NCBI RefSeq assembly: GCF_000027145.1
Contig: NC_013891.1
Location: 1,302,001-1,366,000, forward strand
Direction of reading: 5' to 3'
Source: Listeria seeligeri serovar 1/2b str. SLCC3954
GTDB lineage: Bacteria > Bacillota > Bacilli > Lactobacillales > Listeriaceae
Length of the DNA: 64,000 bases
The notes beneath the pieces are model-generated. The model was not told where the DNA came from. It saw nothing but the letters and a program-made list of their open reading frames with translations, and did no database searches. This document shows positions 35,754-46,670 of the stretch, piece by piece (position 1 is the stretch's first letter; the number at the start of each line of letters is the position of its first letter). The position numbers and the translations under genes are program-made.

Positions 35754-36251
35754 TTGAGTGAGTGGAAAATTTTGCCGATGTTACCAGAAAACTATCCAGC
35801 AGTAGCTGTAATTCATCAAGAAGGAATTGACACAGGTAACGCTACATTTCAAGAAAAAACATTAACTTTGGAAGACTGGGACCAAAAATATTTGAAAAAG
35901 TGTAGGCTGGTTGTTCTTCTAAATGAAAAAGTGGTTGGCTGGGCAGCATTACTTCCATTTTCAAGTATGAACGCTTATCGTGGAGTTGCTGAGTTAAGTA
36001 TCTACATAGCAAAGGCTGCTCGTGGAAAAGGTATTGGAAAAGCCTTGATGCAAGAAATAATCCAGACCAGTGAGCAAAATGGTTTCTGGACACTTCAATC
36101 CTTAATTTTTCCAGAAAATAAAGCTAGTATAGCGCTTCATCACGCATATGGTTTTCAAACATTATGTATCCATGAAAAATTAGGCGAAATGAATGGCACT
36201 TTTCGTGATGTTGCCTTATTAGAGCGAAGAAGTAATAGAAACGGAGAATAG
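35754..36251 (+). CDS. GNAT acetyltransferase (phosphinothricin/methionine-sulfoximine type)
   Basis: 165 residues, TTG start eight bases after GGGAGG. Typical order of the PAT subfamily: IHQEGIDTGNATFQE near residues 21-35, GWAALLPFSS near 63, then the acetyl-CoA pyrophosphate loop in KAARGKGIGKALMQEII near 89-105 and LHHAYGF near 130. Substrate not known here; relatives acetylate phosphinothricin or methionine sulfoximine/sulfone. Four bases before the ymdB ribosome site region, so probably co-transcribed. Confidence 0.85.
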   Translation: MSEWKILPMLPENYPAVAVIHQEGIDTGNATFQEKTLTLEDWDQKYLKKCRLVVLLNEKVVGWAALLPFSSMNAYRGVAELSIYIAKAARGKGIGKALMQEIIQTSEQNGFWTLQSLIFPENKASIALHHAYGFQTLCIHEKLGEMNGTFRDVALLERRSNRNGE

Positions 36252-36255
36252 AGAA

Positions 36256-37059
36256 ATGAAATTATTATTTATTGGTGATGTTGTCGGCGCTATCGGTCGC
36301 GACGCCGTAACAGAATATTTACCACAATTAAAGAAAAAATATAAACCAACTATAACGGTTATTAACGGCGAAAATGCTGCTAGTGGCCGTGGGATAACAG
36401 AAAAAATTTATAAAGATTTTCTTGAACTAGGCGCTAATGCTGTTACACTTGGAAATCATACTTGGGATAATCGTGATATTTTTGAATTCATTGATGATGC
36501 CAAATACCTCGTACGACCTGCTAATTTTCCGGAAGATACCACTCCTGGAACTGGAATGGTTTTTATAAAAAGCAACCAACATGAAATTGCTGTGATCAAT
36601 ATGCAAGGACGTACTTTCCTAGCTGACCTAGACGACCCTTTCCGCAAAATGGATGAGTTAGTAGAAGAAGCGAAGAAACGAACAAATATTATTTTTGTTG
36701 ATTTTCATGCAGAGACAACCAGTGAAAAAGAAGCAATGGGATGGTATTTAGACGGCCGAGTTACAGCTGTTGTCGGAACGCATACCCATGTGCAAACCTC
36801 AGATAACCGTATTCTTCCAGATGGCACAGCTTACCTCACAGATACAGGAATGACTGGACCTTACGACGCTATCCTAGGTATGGAGAAAGAAGCTGTTATT
36901 CGCCGTTTTAAAACCGCTCTACCAACAAGATTTGAAGTACCGAAAACTGGTCGTGCAGTATTATCTGGTTGTTTAATTACACTAGATGAAACAACAGGGA
37001 AAGCGCAAAAAATTGACCGAATTCTCATCAATGAAGACCACCCATTTTCCTTTGATTAA
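36256..37059 (+). CDS. ymdB: YmdB-type metallophosphoesterase
   Basis: 267 residues, usual length. Binuclear metallophosphoesterase; B. subtilis YmdB is a 2',3'-cAMP phosphodiesterase that affects biofilm/motility decisions. Metal ligands visible: FIGDVVGAIGRDA (Asp8), NGENAASGRGIT near 38, LGNHTWDNRDIF near 64-75, DFHAETTSEKEAMG near 150-163 and GTHTHVQTSDNRI near 174-186. Conserved next to rny as in Bacillus, though the sporulation gene spoVS found there is absent. Confidence 0.93.
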   Translation: MKLLFIGDVVGAIGRDAVTEYLPQLKKKYKPTITVINGENAASGRGITEKIYKDFLELGANAVTLGNHTWDNRDIFEFIDDAKYLVRPANFPEDTTPGTGMVFIKSNQHEIAVINMQGRTFLADLDDPFRKMDELVEEAKKRTNIIFVDFHAETTSEKEAMGWYLDGRVTAVVGTHTHVQTSDNRILPDGTAYLTDTGMTGPYDAILGMEKEAVIRRFKTALPTRFEVPKTGRAVLSGCLITLDETTGKAQKIDRILINEDHPFSFD

Positions 37060-37075
37060 GAATGGAGCTGAAATT

Positions 37076-37438
37076 GTGACTGTTTCAAAAGAAGAAATAA
37101 TGAAAAAAGCAACGGAACTTCGAGATGCACTTGAACAAACCGAAGAAGTCTCTTTTTACCGGTTAGCAGAAGAGCGAATTAATGCTAATTCCAAAGTAGC
37201 GACGAAAGTTTCTAAAATAAAAGCACTACAAAAAGAAGTAGTTAACTTAGAACATTACCAAAAAATAGAAGCTATGAAGCAAACTGAGAATCAAATTGAT
37301 AATGTTCGTGCCGATATTGATTCGCTACCGATTGTGACTGAATTTAGACGCGCGCAGGAAGACGCCAATGACCTCTTACAATCCATTACAACAGAAATAA
37401 CTACCAAAGTAACAGAAGAGCTAGAAAAGGATAATTAA
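37076..37438 (+). CDS. ricA: RicA/YmcA-family protein (Com_YlbF)
   Basis: 120 residues from GTG 37076 (AATGGAGCTGAAATT upstream); longer versions would overlap ymdB with no ribosome site. Mostly helical YlbF/YmcA family protein (EEIMKKATELRDALEQTEE, then VNLEHYQKIEAMKQTENQID). In B. subtilis RicA joins RicF and RicT in a complex that directs RNase Y to its targets; here the gene lies close to rny. The gap to ymdB is only 16 bases. Confidence 0.88.
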   Translation: MTVSKEEIMKKATELRDALEQTEEVSFYRLAEERINANSKVATKVSKIKALQKEVVNLEHYQKIEAMKQTENQIDNVRADIDSLPIVTEFRRAQEDANDLLQSITTEITTKVTEELEKDN

Positions 37439-37444
37439 CCGCTT

Positions 37445-37475
37445 AAAACTGTCGAATTCCTGGCAGTTTTTTCTT
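37445..37475 (+). terminator. Terminator after ricA
   Basis: AAAACTG, 12-base loop, CAGTTTTTTC; short stem, moderately convincing. Confidence 0.6.
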
Positions 37476-37547
37476 TTTGCATTTACAGGGAGAAGGAACT
37501 TTATGCTATAATGGAAAGATGAAATTGAAGTAAGGGATGATGAGATA

Positions 37548-40130
37548 ATGACAGAATATACACCAATGATTAAGCAATACTTGGAAATTAAAGATAAATA
37601 TCAAGACGCTTTCTTATTTTTTCGTTTAGGAGATTTTTATGAAATGTTTTTTGAGGATGCGCTAAATGCTTCTCAAATTTTAGAAATTACATTAACTGGG
37701 CGCGAAGGTGGTACGAAAGAGAAAATACCAATGTGCGGTGTTCCGTATCATTCCGCGAGTGGTTATATCGATACTTTGATTGAAAAAGGCTATAAAGTCG
37801 CAATTTGTGAACAAGTAGAGGATCCAAAAACCACAAAAGGTATGGTGAAACGTGAAGTTGTCCAACTGATATCACCGGGAACTGTGATGGACGAACGTGG
37901 CCTCAAAGCAAAAGAAAATAACTACATTGCAGCACTTTATTGTTATGAAGGGAAGGAATATGGTTTTGCTTATTCTGATTTATCTACAGGAGAATTAAAG
38001 TCAACTGTAATCGAAGCAAGCGAAGACCGTTTAATTAACGAATTAACAACACTTTCGACAAAGGAATTAATCGTTTCAGCAACAGAAAAAGAAGTACTGT
38101 CAAATGTCATGAAAGAACAATTAGGCCTGACTTTCTCCGTTCATGAAGAAGATACAATCCCCACAGAAAATGAAAAATTAGTTACTCGTCATATGTCACT
38201 GTCCGAAAAACGTGCTATTGGTAAATTACTACACTATTTAAAAGAGACTCAAAAGCGAGATTTAGGACACTTGCAGCAAGCAGTTCATTACGAAACAAGT
38301 AACTATATGAAAATGGATTATTACTCGAAGCGCAATTTAGAATTAGCAGCTTCTATTCGAGGTAAGGGTCGTCAAGGAACGCTTCTTTGGTTACTAGACA
38401 ATACTCAAACAGCTATGGGCGGAAGAATGCTCAAACAATGGATAGATCGCCCATTAATTGATCGAAATAAAATTATCGAACGTCAAAATGATGTCAGCGA
38501 GTTAATGGCGCACTTTTTCGAGCGGTTAGAACTTGTAGAAAACTTGAAGAATGTCTATGATTTAGAACGTCTTGCTGGCCGGGTTGCTTACGGTAATGTC
38601 AATGCACGCGATTTAATTCAGCTCCGTAATTCGTTATACCAAATCCCGCGAATACGGGCAACACTGCTATCAATGAATACGCCGAGTCTAACAACACTTG
38701 CCAACCAACTAGATCCATGCGAGGAACTAACGGAAAAACTGGAAGAAGCTATTATGGACTCAGCGCCAATTTCCATCCGAGAAGGCGGGATTATTAAAGA
38801 CGGCTACAATAGTCAATTAGATACATACCGTGATGCAAGTAGAAACGGTAAAACCTGGATAGCCGAATTAGAGCGTAAAGAACGAGAACTAACTGGAATT
38901 AAAACGATGAAGGTAGGCTTTAATCGCGTTTTTGGCTATTACATTGAAGTTACACGGGCGAACACACATTTACTCCCAGAAGGACGCTATGAACGCAAAC
39001 AGACCCTAACGAATGCGGAACGTTACATTACTCCAGAATTAAAAGAAAAAGAAAAACTAATTCTTGATGCAGAAGAAAAAAGTATGGAATTAGAATATCA
39101 ATTATTTACAGAAGTTCGTGAAACTGTCAAAGACTATATTGAACGCCTGCAAAAATTAGCGAAATCCGTTAGCGAAATTGATTGTTTGCAAAGTTTTGCA
39201 GATATTAGTGAAAAAAATCATTTTATTCGACCGACACTTAGTGAAGACGGATCCCTCCATGTAAAACAAGGGCGTCACCCAGTTGTCGAAAAAGTAATGG
39301 GAGCACAAAGTTATGTAGCTAATGACTGTGATTTAGATGCCAATAGAGAAATATTACTTATTACTGGACCGAATATGTCAGGTAAGAGCACATATATGCG
39401 TCAAGTTGCCTTAACTGCTATTTGTGCGCAAGTAGGCTGTTTTGTACCGGCTGAGGAAGCTGTATTGCCGATTTTCGACCAAATCTTTACGAGAATTGGT
39501 GCTGCAGATGATTTAATTGCCGGACAAAGTACTTTTATGGTAGAAATGTTAGAAGCGAGAAATGCGATCGTTCATGCAACTAAAGATAGTCTTATCCTCT
39601 TTGATGAAATTGGTCGCGGGACTGCTACGTATGACGGAATGGCTCTAGCTCAAGCGATAATTGAATACATTCATGAAAATGTTCATGCAAAAACTTTATT
39701 TTCAACACATTACCACGAGTTAACTGATTTAGAAAAAGAATTACATGGTTTACAAAATATCCATGTGAGCGCAGTAGAAGAAAATGGCAAGGTTGTCTTT
39801 CTTCATAAAATCAAAGAAGGACCAGCTGACAAAAGCTATGGTATCCATGTGGCGGAATTAGCTGAATTACCAACATCTTTAATCGAACGCGCCCGCCGAA
39901 TTCTAGAACAACTTGAAAACGATGAGAAGAAAATTATTATCTCTAATGAAAAACAACCAGAAGAAATTCATGAAGAAGTACAACTTTCAATGTTCCCAGT
40001 AGAACCAGAGCAGAAACTTCCTTCCAAAGAAGCTAAATTAATCAAAGAAATTGCGACACTAAATATTATGCAGATGACACCGATGGATGCAATGAATAAA
40101 TTATATGAGTTACAGAGCAAAACGCATTAA
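37548..40130 (+). CDS. mutS: DNA mismatch repair protein MutS
   Basis: 860 residues. Mismatch-reading motif FYEMF in [11 protein letters not shown] near residues 32-40, connector and lever/clamp domains, and the ATPase with Walker [10 protein letters not shown] at 607-615, Walker [16 protein letters not shown] near 685 and FSTHYHEL. C-terminal beta-binding-like segment VQLSMFP near 815. A TATAAT at 37508-37513 is the likely -10. The 22-base gap to mutL indicates an operon. Confidence 0.97.
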   Translation: MTEYTPMIKQYLEIKDKYQDAFLFFRLGDFYEMFFEDALNASQILEITLTGREGGTKEKIPMCGVPYHSASGYIDTLIEKGYKVAICEQVEDPKTTKGMVKREVVQLISPGTVMDERGLKAKENNYIAALYCYEGKEYGFAYSDLSTGELKSTVIEASEDRLINELTTLSTKELIVSATEKEVLSNVMKEQLGLTFSVHEEDTIPTENEKLVTRHMSLSEKRAIGKLLHYLKETQKRDLGHLQQAVHYETSNYMKMDYYSKRNLELAASIRGKGRQGTLLWLLDNTQTAMGGRMLKQWIDRPLIDRNKIIERQNDVSELMAHFFERLELVENLKNVYDLERLAGRVAYGNVNARDLIQLRNSLYQIPRIRATLLSMNTPSLTTLANQLDPCEELTEKLEEAIMDSAPISIREGGIIKDGYNSQLDTYRDASRNGKTWIAELERKERELTGIKTMKVGFNRVFGYYIEVTRANTHLLPEGRYERKQTLTNAERYITPELKEKEKLILDAEEKSMELEYQLFTEVRETVKDYIERLQKLAKSVSEIDCLQSFADISEKNHFIRPTLSEDGSLHVKQGRHPVVEKVMGAQSYVANDCDLDANREILLITGPNMSGKSTYMRQVALTAICAQVGCFVPAEEAVLPIFDQIFTRIGAADDLIAGQSTFMVEMLEARNAIVHATKDSLILFDEIGRGTATYDGMALAQAIIEYIHENVHAKTLFSTHYHELTDLEKELHGLQNIHVSAVEENGKVVFLHKIKEGPADKSYGIHVAELAELPTSLIERARRILEQLENDEKKIIISNEKQPEEIHEEVQLSMFPVEPEQKLPSKEAKLIKEIATLNIMQMTPMDAMNKLYELQSKTH

Positions 40131-40152
40131 AAAGAGAAAGGCGGGGTTCTAA

Positions 40153-41964
40153 ATGACTAAGAACATCGTAGAACTAACCGATGCTTTATCTAATAAAATA
40201 GCTGCTGGAGAAGTAGTGGAACGTCCTGCATCTGTTGTCAAAGAACTTGTAGAAAATGCGATTGACGCAGGTAGCACTGTGATCGATATTTTAGTAGAAG
40301 AAGCGGGTTTAAATAAAATTACTATTATTGATAATGGTAGCGGGATTGAAGAGGAAGACGTAGCAACAGCTTTTCTTCGTCACGCAACAAGCAAAATCAA
40401 AAATGAAGCAGATCTTTTTCGCGTGCATACTTTAGGATTCCGAGGAGAAGCATTGCCGAGTATCGCTTCTGTATCGCATTTAACTCTCGAAACATCCACT
40501 GGTGAATCAAAAGGAACAACTATTTCACTCGAAGGCGGCAAAATTATTGAACAAAAGAGCGGGCATGCTAGAAAAGGTACCCAAATCGAAGTAACACAAT
40601 TGTTCTTTAATACACCTGCCCGCTTAAAATACTTAAAAAGTCTACCAACTGAACTTGGGAACATTACAGATATATTGAATCGTCTTGCTCTAGCGCATCC
40701 GAATATTAGTTTTCGTTTCTCACATAATGGGAAACCTTTGCTACAAACGAGTGGTAACGGAGACTTAAGACAAGTTATCGCCGCTATTTATGGTGTCTCG
40801 ATTGCTAAAAAATCAATTCCAGTAAAAGCGGAGTCACTTGATTTTAAGATTTCAGGTTATGCGATTTTACCTGAAATCAACCGGTCCAATCGTAACTATA
40901 TTTCTACAATAATTAATGGGCGCTTTATTAAAAACTTTGCACTAGTAAAAGCAATCCAAGAAGGATACCATACACTTCTGCCAATAGGTCGTTTTCCAAT
41001 AATTGTGCTTCAAATCGAGATGGATCCTATTATTGTTGATGTGAATGTCCATCCAGCAAAATTAGAAGTTCGTTTAAGTAAAGAAAAAGAGTTAGGACAG
41101 CTAATCAGCCAAATGATTAAGCAAGCATTTCATGAGTTACAACTTATTCCAGATGGCGAAATTTCTAAAAAACAAAAAGAAATTCAAAAATCCGAGCAAA
41201 TCCAAATGTCTTTTGAAGAAAATAAACCAAAAGAAGAAACGCCAACTCTATTCAGTAAGCCAAGTATTCCTGAATATGTTCCTTCAGATAATGATGTGTC
41301 AATCGAAAATGATTTCGTTTTTGAAACCGCACCAGTTTACACCTCGGAAGAGCATATTGAGCAGAAAGAAACGACACAAGAACGCATCCCAAAAATGTAC
41401 CCAATAGGTCAAATGCACGCCACTTATATTTTTGCTCAAAATGAAAATGGCCTATATATCATTGACCAACATGCAGCGCAAGAACGGATAAAATATGAAT
41501 TTTACCGTGAAAAAATTGGTGAAGTAAGTCGCGAACTACAAGAGCTACTCGTACCAATCGTGTTAGAATTTCCGACAGATGAGTATGTTCGGCTAGAGGA
41601 GCAAAAAGTAAAACTAGAAGAAGTAGGTGTGTTCCTCGAAAACTTTGGTCAAAACAGCTACATCATTCGCGCGCATCCAACCTGGTTTCCAAAAGACGAA
41701 GAAGAGGAGATGCTTCGTGAAATTATTGATGAAGCACTAACCTCTCCTAGCATTAGCATTCATAAGTTAAGAGAAGATACGGCTATTATGATGAGTTGTA
41801 AAAAATCAATAAAAGCAAACCATTATTTAACGATGAAAGATATGGAAACTTTACTTGATACACTTAGAGAAGCAAGTGATCCGTTCACTTGTCCCCATGG
41901 TCGGCCAGTCATTATTCAATATTCTACCTATGAGCTGGAAAAAATGTTTAAACGTGTTATGTAG
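40153..41964 (+). CDS. mutL: DNA mismatch repair endonuclease MutL
   Basis: 603 residues. GHKL ATPase N-terminal part: [11 protein letters not shown] near 35-45, DNGSGI near 64, [13 protein letters not shown] near 95. C-terminal dimer domain carries the metal-binding nuclease motif [12 protein letters not shown] near 437-448 and CPHGRPVI near 577, as in Gram-positive and eukaryotic MutL with latent nicking activity. Linker (about 335-410) is acidic and variable. Operon with mutS. Confidence 0.96.
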   Translation: MTKNIVELTDALSNKIAAGEVVERPASVVKELVENAIDAGSTVIDILVEEAGLNKITIIDNGSGIEEEDVATAFLRHATSKIKNEADLFRVHTLGFRGEALPSIASVSHLTLETSTGESKGTTISLEGGKIIEQKSGHARKGTQIEVTQLFFNTPARLKYLKSLPTELGNITDILNRLALAHPNISFRFSHNGKPLLQTSGNGDLRQVIAAIYGVSIAKKSIPVKAESLDFKISGYAILPEINRSNRNYISTIINGRFIKNFALVKAIQEGYHTLLPIGRFPIIVLQIEMDPIIVDVNVHPAKLEVRLSKEKELGQLISQMIKQAFHELQLIPDGEISKKQKEIQKSEQIQMSFEENKPKEETPTLFSKPSIPEYVPSDNDVSIENDFVFETAPVYTSEEHIEQKETTQERIPKMYPIGQMHATYIFAQNENGLYIIDQHAAQERIKYEFYREKIGEVSRELQELLVPIVLEFPTDEYVRLEEQKVKLEEVGVFLENFGQNSYIIRAHPTWFPKDEEEEMLREIIDEALTSPSISIHKLREDTAIMMSCKKSIKANHYLTMKDMETLLDTLREASDPFTCPHGRPVIIQYSTYELEKMFKRVM

Positions 41965-41981
41965 AACAGGAGGAAATATCA

Positions 41982-42530
41982 TTGGATTTACCATTTTCTG
42001 GTCAGTCAATCATCCCAGCTGCGCATAATCAAAAAGATATGGAAAAAATATTAGAACTAGACGTGACTTACATGGTTATGTTAGAAACGCATGTAGCTCA
42101 ACTCAAATCATTAATTAAATATGCACAATCAGGCGGGAAAAAGGTATTGCTACATGCTGATTTAGTTAATGGACTGAAAAACGATGAATATGCGATTGAC
42201 TTTTTATGTAAAGAAATTTGTCCAGACGGAATTATTTCTACAAGAGGAAATGCAATTATCAAAGCCAAACAACACAAAATGCTTGCGATTCAACGCTTAT
42301 TTATGATTGATTCCAGTGCATATAACAAAGGTGTAGCGCTTATTCAGAAAGTACAACCAGATTGCATTGAACTTTTGCCAGGAATTATCCCGTCACAAGT
42401 AAAAAAAATGACAGAAAAATTGCATATCCCAGTTATTGCAGGTGGTTTAATTGAAACTCCTGAGCAAATCAATCAAGTACTGGCGAATGGCGCAATTGCT
42501 GTAACAACATCTAACAAACAATTATGGTAA
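41982..42530 (+). CDS. glpP: Glycerol uptake operon antiterminator GlpP
   Basis: 182 residues, TTG start eight bases after AGGAGG. RNA-binding regulator that in the presence of glycerol 3-phosphate lets RNA polymerase pass the leader terminator of glp genes. Family stretches: LLHADLVNGLKNDEYAIDFL near 52, DGIISTRGNAIIKAK near 78, ELLPGIIPSQVKKM near 130, and VIAGGLIETPEQ near 151. Here it follows mutL by 18 bases and is not next to glpF/glpK. Confidence 0.9.
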   Translation: MDLPFSGQSIIPAAHNQKDMEKILELDVTYMVMLETHVAQLKSLIKYAQSGGKKVLLHADLVNGLKNDEYAIDFLCKEICPDGIISTRGNAIIKAKQHKMLAIQRLFMIDSSAYNKGVALIQKVQPDCIELLPGIIPSQVKKMTEKLHIPVIAGGLIETPEQINQVLANGAIAVTTSNKQLW

Positions 42531-42536
42531 GAAAAG

Positions 42537-42568
42537 TGGAGCCAACAATTGCGGCTCCATTTTTTTGT
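42537..42568 (+). terminator. Terminator of the mutSL-glpP operon
   Basis: TGGAGCC, 9-base loop, GGCTCCA, then seven T. Confidence 0.88.
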
Positions 42569-42575
42569 GAAAAAC

Positions 42576-42592
42576 AATGAAAACGCTATATA
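42576..42592 (+). promoter_or_regulatory. Candidate CcpA (cre) site 1 upstream of pflB
   Basis: AATGAAAACGCTATATA matches WWTGWAARCGYTWWCWW at 16 of 17 positions. Catabolite control of pyruvate formate-lyase is known in related bacteria. Confidence 0.6.
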
Positions 42593-42617
42593 ACTACCGA
42601 ATCCATTGGTAATAAAC

Positions 42618-42634
42618 AAGTTAAGCGTTTTCTA
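42618..42634 (+). promoter_or_regulatory. Candidate CcpA (cre) site 2 upstream of pflB
   Basis: AAGTTAAGCGTTTTCTA matches the cre consensus at 15 of 17 positions. Together with site 1 it forms a 9-bp inverted repeat (GAAAACGCT at 42579-42587, AGCGTTTTC at 42624-42632), 42 bp between the two motif centres. Confidence 0.45.
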
Positions 42635-42821
42635 ACTGTTTTGTATGTTGCTACTTTTTTAAAACTGTACCATAACAGAAGGGTGCGTAAATAGTAATAC
42701 AGGAAAAATAATGAATTAAAATTAAAACAAAATTAGAATGATAATAATTTAGAGAAATGGCGTAATATAAGGGTTCTCATCTATTTTTAATCTAAATGAC
42801 ATAAATAATTTATAAAAAAGT

Positions 42822-42839
42822 TTGAAAAAAATCGCACAA
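42822..42839 (+). promoter_or_regulatory. Candidate Rex operator at the pflB promoter
   Basis: TTGAAAAAAATCGCACAA matches TTGTGAW6TCACAA at 14 of 18 positions. It lies about 28 bases upstream of a likely -10, TATGAT at 42867-42872. Rex (NADH sensor) controls fermentation genes in Listeria relatives. The remaining bases of this 380-base gap are very AT-rich and show nothing else. Confidence 0.4.
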
Positions 42840-42949
42840 AACTGTAGCATTTTTCGCAGAATATGTTATGATAACAGTGTAGTTTATTTATAAATTAGTT
42901 TGCTCATAAAAGCACGCTCGATAATGAACAATAAATGGAGGTTATAATG

Positions 42950-45181
42950 ATGACTGAACAATGGTATGAATTCGCAGGTGGTAATTGGCAACAAGAAGTA
43001 GACGTACGTGATTTTATCTTGAAAAATTATCGCTTATACGACGGTGACGACTCTTTTCTAGTTGGCCCTACTGAAGCAACAACAAAACTTTGGGATCAAG
43101 TAATGGACTTAACTAAACAAGAACGTGAAAACGGTGGCGTACTAGATATGGATACCAAAATCGTTTCAACCATTACTTCACATGACCCAGGTTACTTAAA
43201 CAAAGATTTAGAAAAAGTAGTTGGTGTACAAACTGATGTACCTTTCAAACGCGCTTTACAACCATTCGGCGGAATTCGTATGGCAGAAGTGGCAGCTGAA
43301 TCTTATGGTTTTAAAGTAGACGAAGAAATTAGTCATATTTTCTCTGAATATCGCAAAACACATAACCAAGGTGTATTTGATGCTTACACTGCAGAAATGC
43401 GTGCAGCTCGTAAATCTGGCGTAATTACAGGACTTCCAGATGCTTATGGTCGTGGACGAATTATCGGTGACTATCGTCGTGTAGCACTTTATGGTGTGGA
43501 CTTCTTAATTAAACAAAAGAAAAATGATTTAAACAATACAGGTTTACGTACAATGAGCGATGATGTTATTCGTCAACGTGAAGAACTAAACGAACAAATT
43601 CGTGCTCTAGGTGAATTGAAAGTACTAGGGGAAAAACATGGTTTCGATCTTGGTCGTCCAGCAAAAACTGCGCAAGAAGCTTTCCAATGGTTATATCTTG
43701 GTTACCTTGCAGCGATTAAAGAACAAAATGGAGCTGCGATGAGTTTAGGACGTACCTCTACATTCCTTGATATTTATGTAGAGCGCGATTTACGCAATGG
43801 TCTAATTACAGAAGAAGAAGCACAAGAAATTGTGGATCACTTCATTATGAAATTACGCCTTGTCAAATTTGCTCGTACACCAGATTACAACGAACTATTC
43901 TCTGGAGATCCAACATGGGTAACTGAATCCATCGGTGGTATTACTGAAGAAGGTGTTCCACTTGTAACGAAAAACTCATTCCGTTTCTTACACACATTAG
44001 ATAATTTAGGACCTGCTCCAGAACCAAACTTGACAGTACTATGGTCAACTCATTTACCATCAGGCTTCAAGAAATTCTGTGCAAAAATGTCCATTAAAAC
44101 ATCAGCTATTCAATACGAAAATGATGATGTTATGCGTCCTAAATGGGGAGACGACTATGCAATCGCATGTTGTGTATCCGCAATGCGTGTTGGTAAACAA
44201 ATGCAATTCTTTGGCGCTCGTGCTAACCTTGCTAAAACACTTCTTTACGCAATCAATGGTGGTATTGATGAAAAATCTAAAGCACAAGTTGGACCAGCAT
44301 ACCGTCCAATTGAAGGCGATGTACTAGATTATAAAGAAGTAATGGAAAAATATGATGCAATGATGGAATGGATTGCAGAACTTTACCTTAACACTTTAAA
44401 CGTTATCCATTATATGCATGATAAATATGCTTACGAACGTATCGAAATGGCTTTACATGATACAGAAGTGTTGCGTACAATGGCAACTGGTATTGCTGGC
44501 CTTTCTGTTGCAGCTGACTCCTTATCTGCTATTAAATATGCAACTGTCCGTCCTATTCGGGATGAAGATGGTATCGTTGTAGACTATGAAATCGAAGGCG
44601 ACTATCCTAAATACGGAAACAATGATGACCGCGTGGACGAAATCGCAGTAGATCTTCTAAAAACTTTCATGACAAAAGTAAGAAAACATAAAACTTACCG
44701 TGATGCAGTTCATACAACATCTGTTCTTACAATTACTTCTAATGTGGTTTATGGTAAGAAAACTGGTAATACACCAGACGGACGTCGTGCTGGCGAACCA
44801 TTTGCACCTGGTGCGAACCCAATGCATGGTCGTGACACAAAAGGCGCTTTAGCTTCACTTTCATCAGTAGCTAAACTTCCATATGAATATGGCCAAGATG
44901 GTATTTCTAACACATTCTCCATTGTTCCTAAAGCATTGGGACGTGAAGATGAATCTCAAATCAATAACCTAGTAGCAATGCTTGATGGTTATTCCACTAA
45001 AATGGGACATCACTTAAATATTAACGTATTCAATCGTGATACTTTACTTGATGCAATGGACCATCCTGAAGAATATCCGCAATTAACTATCCGTGTTTCT
45101 GGATATGCGGTTAACTTCATCAAATTAACACGTGAACAACAATTAGATGTTATTCATCGTACAATGCACGAATCTATGTAA
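42950..45181 (+). CDS. pflB: Formate C-acetyltransferase (pyruvate formate-lyase)
   Basis: 743 residues from ATG 42950, eight bases after GGAGG; ATG 42947 is also possible, while the frame's ATG at 42935 overlaps the ribosome site. Glycyl-radical enzyme converting pyruvate and CoA to formate and acetyl-CoA without oxygen. Catalytic cysteine pair [20 protein letters not shown] (Cys407-408) and the radical glycine in RVSGYAVNF (Gly718). The leader carries two cre-like and one Rex-like site. The activase gene follows. Confidence 0.97.
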   Translation: MTEQWYEFAGGNWQQEVDVRDFILKNYRLYDGDDSFLVGPTEATTKLWDQVMDLTKQERENGGVLDMDTKIVSTITSHDPGYLNKDLEKVVGVQTDVPFKRALQPFGGIRMAEVAAESYGFKVDEEISHIFSEYRKTHNQGVFDAYTAEMRAARKSGVITGLPDAYGRGRIIGDYRRVALYGVDFLIKQKKNDLNNTGLRTMSDDVIRQREELNEQIRALGELKVLGEKHGFDLGRPAKTAQEAFQWLYLGYLAAIKEQNGAAMSLGRTSTFLDIYVERDLRNGLITEEEAQEIVDHFIMKLRLVKFARTPDYNELFSGDPTWVTESIGGITEEGVPLVTKNSFRFLHTLDNLGPAPEPNLTVLWSTHLPSGFKKFCAKMSIKTSAIQYENDDVMRPKWGDDYAIACCVSAMRVGKQMQFFGARANLAKTLLYAINGGIDEKSKAQVGPAYRPIEGDVLDYKEVMEKYDAMMEWIAELYLNTLNVIHYMHDKYAYERIEMALHDTEVLRTMATGIAGLSVAADSLSAIKYATVRPIRDEDGIVVDYEIEGDYPKYGNNDDRVDEIAVDLLKTFMTKVRKHKTYRDAVHTTSVLTITSNVVYGKKTGNTPDGRRAGEPFAPGANPMHGRDTKGALASLSSVAKLPYEYGQDGISNTFSIVPKALGREDESQINNLVAMLDGYSTKMGHHLNINVFNRDTLLDAMDHPEEYPQLTIRVSGYAVNFIKLTREQQLDVIHRTMHESM

Positions 45182-45204
45182 TAAAAACAGGCGAGTACGC
45201 TTTG

Positions 45205-45240
45205 ACAAGGATTGCTCACTAATTGCAATCCTTGTTATTT
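45205..45240 (+). terminator. Attenuating hairpin between pflB and pflA
   Basis: ACAAGGATTGC (45205-45215) pairs perfectly with GCAATCCTTGT (45225-45235), followed by TATTT. Weak U-tract, so probably partial termination that leaves far more pflB than pflA mRNA. Confidence 0.65.
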
Positions 45241-45260
45241 AGGAAAGGAAGAGGAGAATT

Positions 45261-46007
45261 ATGACAGAGGTTTTAGGAAGAGTTCATTCAGTTGAAACTA
45301 TGGGAACAGTGGACGGACCTGGTATCCGATTTATTGTTTTTATGCAGGGGTGTTTACTTCGTTGCCAATTTTGTCATAATCCTGATACTTGGAAAATCGG
45401 TACCGGCACAGAGAGATCTGCTCAAGATGTATTTGATGAAGCTATCAAGTATAAAGAGTTTTGGGATGCATCAGGTGGCGGAGTTACTGTCAGTGGAGGA
45501 GAACCTTTACTTCAAGTAGATTTCCTAATCGAATTTTTCACACTCTGTAAAAAAGCTGGAGTGCATACAACAATTGATTCATGTGGCGGTTGTTTTACGC
45601 GTGAACCAGAATTTATCGAGAAGTTAGATCGTTTGATGGAAGTAACAGATTTAATTTTACTTGATATTAAACAAATCAACCCGGAAAAGCATTTAAAATT
45701 AACTACTAAATCTAATGCACCGATTATTGATTTTGCTCATTATCTTCGTGATAAAGAACAACCAATTTGGATCAGACATGTGTTAATTCCTACTAAAACA
45801 GATGACCCAGAAGATTTAACAAAATTGCATGAGTTTATTCAAACACTTCCAAACGTGAAACAAGTCGATGTTCTTCCATATCACACAATGGGTGTTTACA
45901 AATGGAAAGAAATGGGCATTCGTTATCCACTTGAAGGCATTGAAGCTCCAGAAGAAGAAGTGGTAGCCTTAGCTAATCAAATTCTTGAAACAAGTAGTTA
46001 TAAATAG
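45261..46007 (+). CDS. pflA: Pyruvate formate-lyase activating enzyme
   Basis: 248 residues. Radical-SAM activase that installs the glycyl radical on PflB. Iron-sulfur motif CLLRCQFCHNP (CxxxCxxC) near residues 31-41, SAM-binding GGGVTVSGGEPLLQ near 73-86, and HVLIPTKTDDPED near 173. AGGAAAGGAAGAGGAG precedes ATG 45261. Confidence 0.96.
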   Translation: MTEVLGRVHSVETMGTVDGPGIRFIVFMQGCLLRCQFCHNPDTWKIGTGTERSAQDVFDEAIKYKEFWDASGGGVTVSGGEPLLQVDFLIEFFTLCKKAGVHTTIDSCGGCFTREPEFIEKLDRLMEVTDLILLDIKQINPEKHLKLTTKSNAPIIDFAHYLRDKEQPIWIRHVLIPTKTDDPEDLTKLHEFIQTLPNVKQVDVLPYHTMGVYKWKEMGIRYPLEGIEAPEEEVVALANQILETSSYK

Positions 46008-46044
46008 TAAAAATCCCGGCGATTATGTTCGCCGGGATTTTTTT
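46008..46044. terminator. Bidirectional terminator pflA / ladR
   Basis: AAAATCCCGGCGA, 6-base loop, TCGCCGGGATTTTTTT between convergent genes. Confidence 0.92.
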
Positions 46045-46573
46045 ATAATATTTTGTACATTTCCGTACACCAATTTAACTCAGTTTTGATTAAATCTAAT
46101 TTTCTGGCATACACCTGATAGGACATATTTTTTAATTTATCTTGTGCGGTTTTTAAATCAAATAAAGATGAAAAATGGGCTAATGTTTCTTCTATTAAAA
46201 CCAATTGTTCTTGCAAATAATCTTCCCGTTCTTGAATCAATCCTTTTGTTCTAGTGCTATTCAACCAATTTAATTGTACTTTTGTTGTGAATTCGTCTCT
46301 AGTAACTGGAATTTTAAGTGGTGTTTCTGACCAGGTGAAGAGCGAGTCTAAACCTATTTGAGTGATGGTGTATACTTTTTTATCAGGTTTTTTATCTTGG
46401 GCATGTTTGTGAACAACTAAATAGCCGGCTTTTTCTAATTTGGAAAGAGCTGGATAGATTTGACTATGATGTGTATTTTGCATAATTCTTAAGCGATTAG
46501 CCAGTTCATAACCACTAGATGCTTCACGGGCAATCATTTGGAGTAAAGTATATTCTAATACATTTGGCGTCAT
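46043..46573 (-). CDS. ladR: PadR-family repressor LadR
   Basis: 176 residues. N-terminal winged helix of the PadR type (VLEYTLLQMIAREASSGYELANRL near residues 5-28, HHSQIYPALSKLEKAGYL near 35-52), C-terminal helical dimerisation part (Vir_act_alpha_C). It is divergent from the MFS pump gene next door; in L. monocytogenes LadR represses mdrL (established knowledge). A palindromic operator lies in the 169-base gap. Confidence 0.9.
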   Translation of the reverse strand: MTPNVLEYTLLQMIAREASSGYELANRLRIMQNTHHSQIYPALSKLEKAGYLVVHKHAQDKKPDKKVYTITQIGLDSLFTWSETPLKIPVTRDEFTTKVQLNWLNSTRTKGLIQEREDYLQEQLVLIEETLAHFSSLFDLKTAQDKLKNMSYQVYARKLDLIKTELNWCTEMYKIL

Positions 46574-46636
46574 ATTAATAACCTCGCTAATATTCTATTT
46601 AATCCTATTGTAAGCGATAAACAAAAATAAGTAAAA

Positions 46637-46670
46637 TTTTTACATATGTAAATATATATATATGTAAAAA
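46637..46670. promoter_or_regulatory. Putative LadR operator
   Basis: Perfect 11-bp inverted repeat TTTTTACATAT (46637-46647) and ATATGTAAAAA (46660-46670), ending exactly one base before the mdrL -35 box. An inner ACATATGT palindrome is included. Position and ATGT/ACAT cores fit PadR-family operators. Confidence 0.75.
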
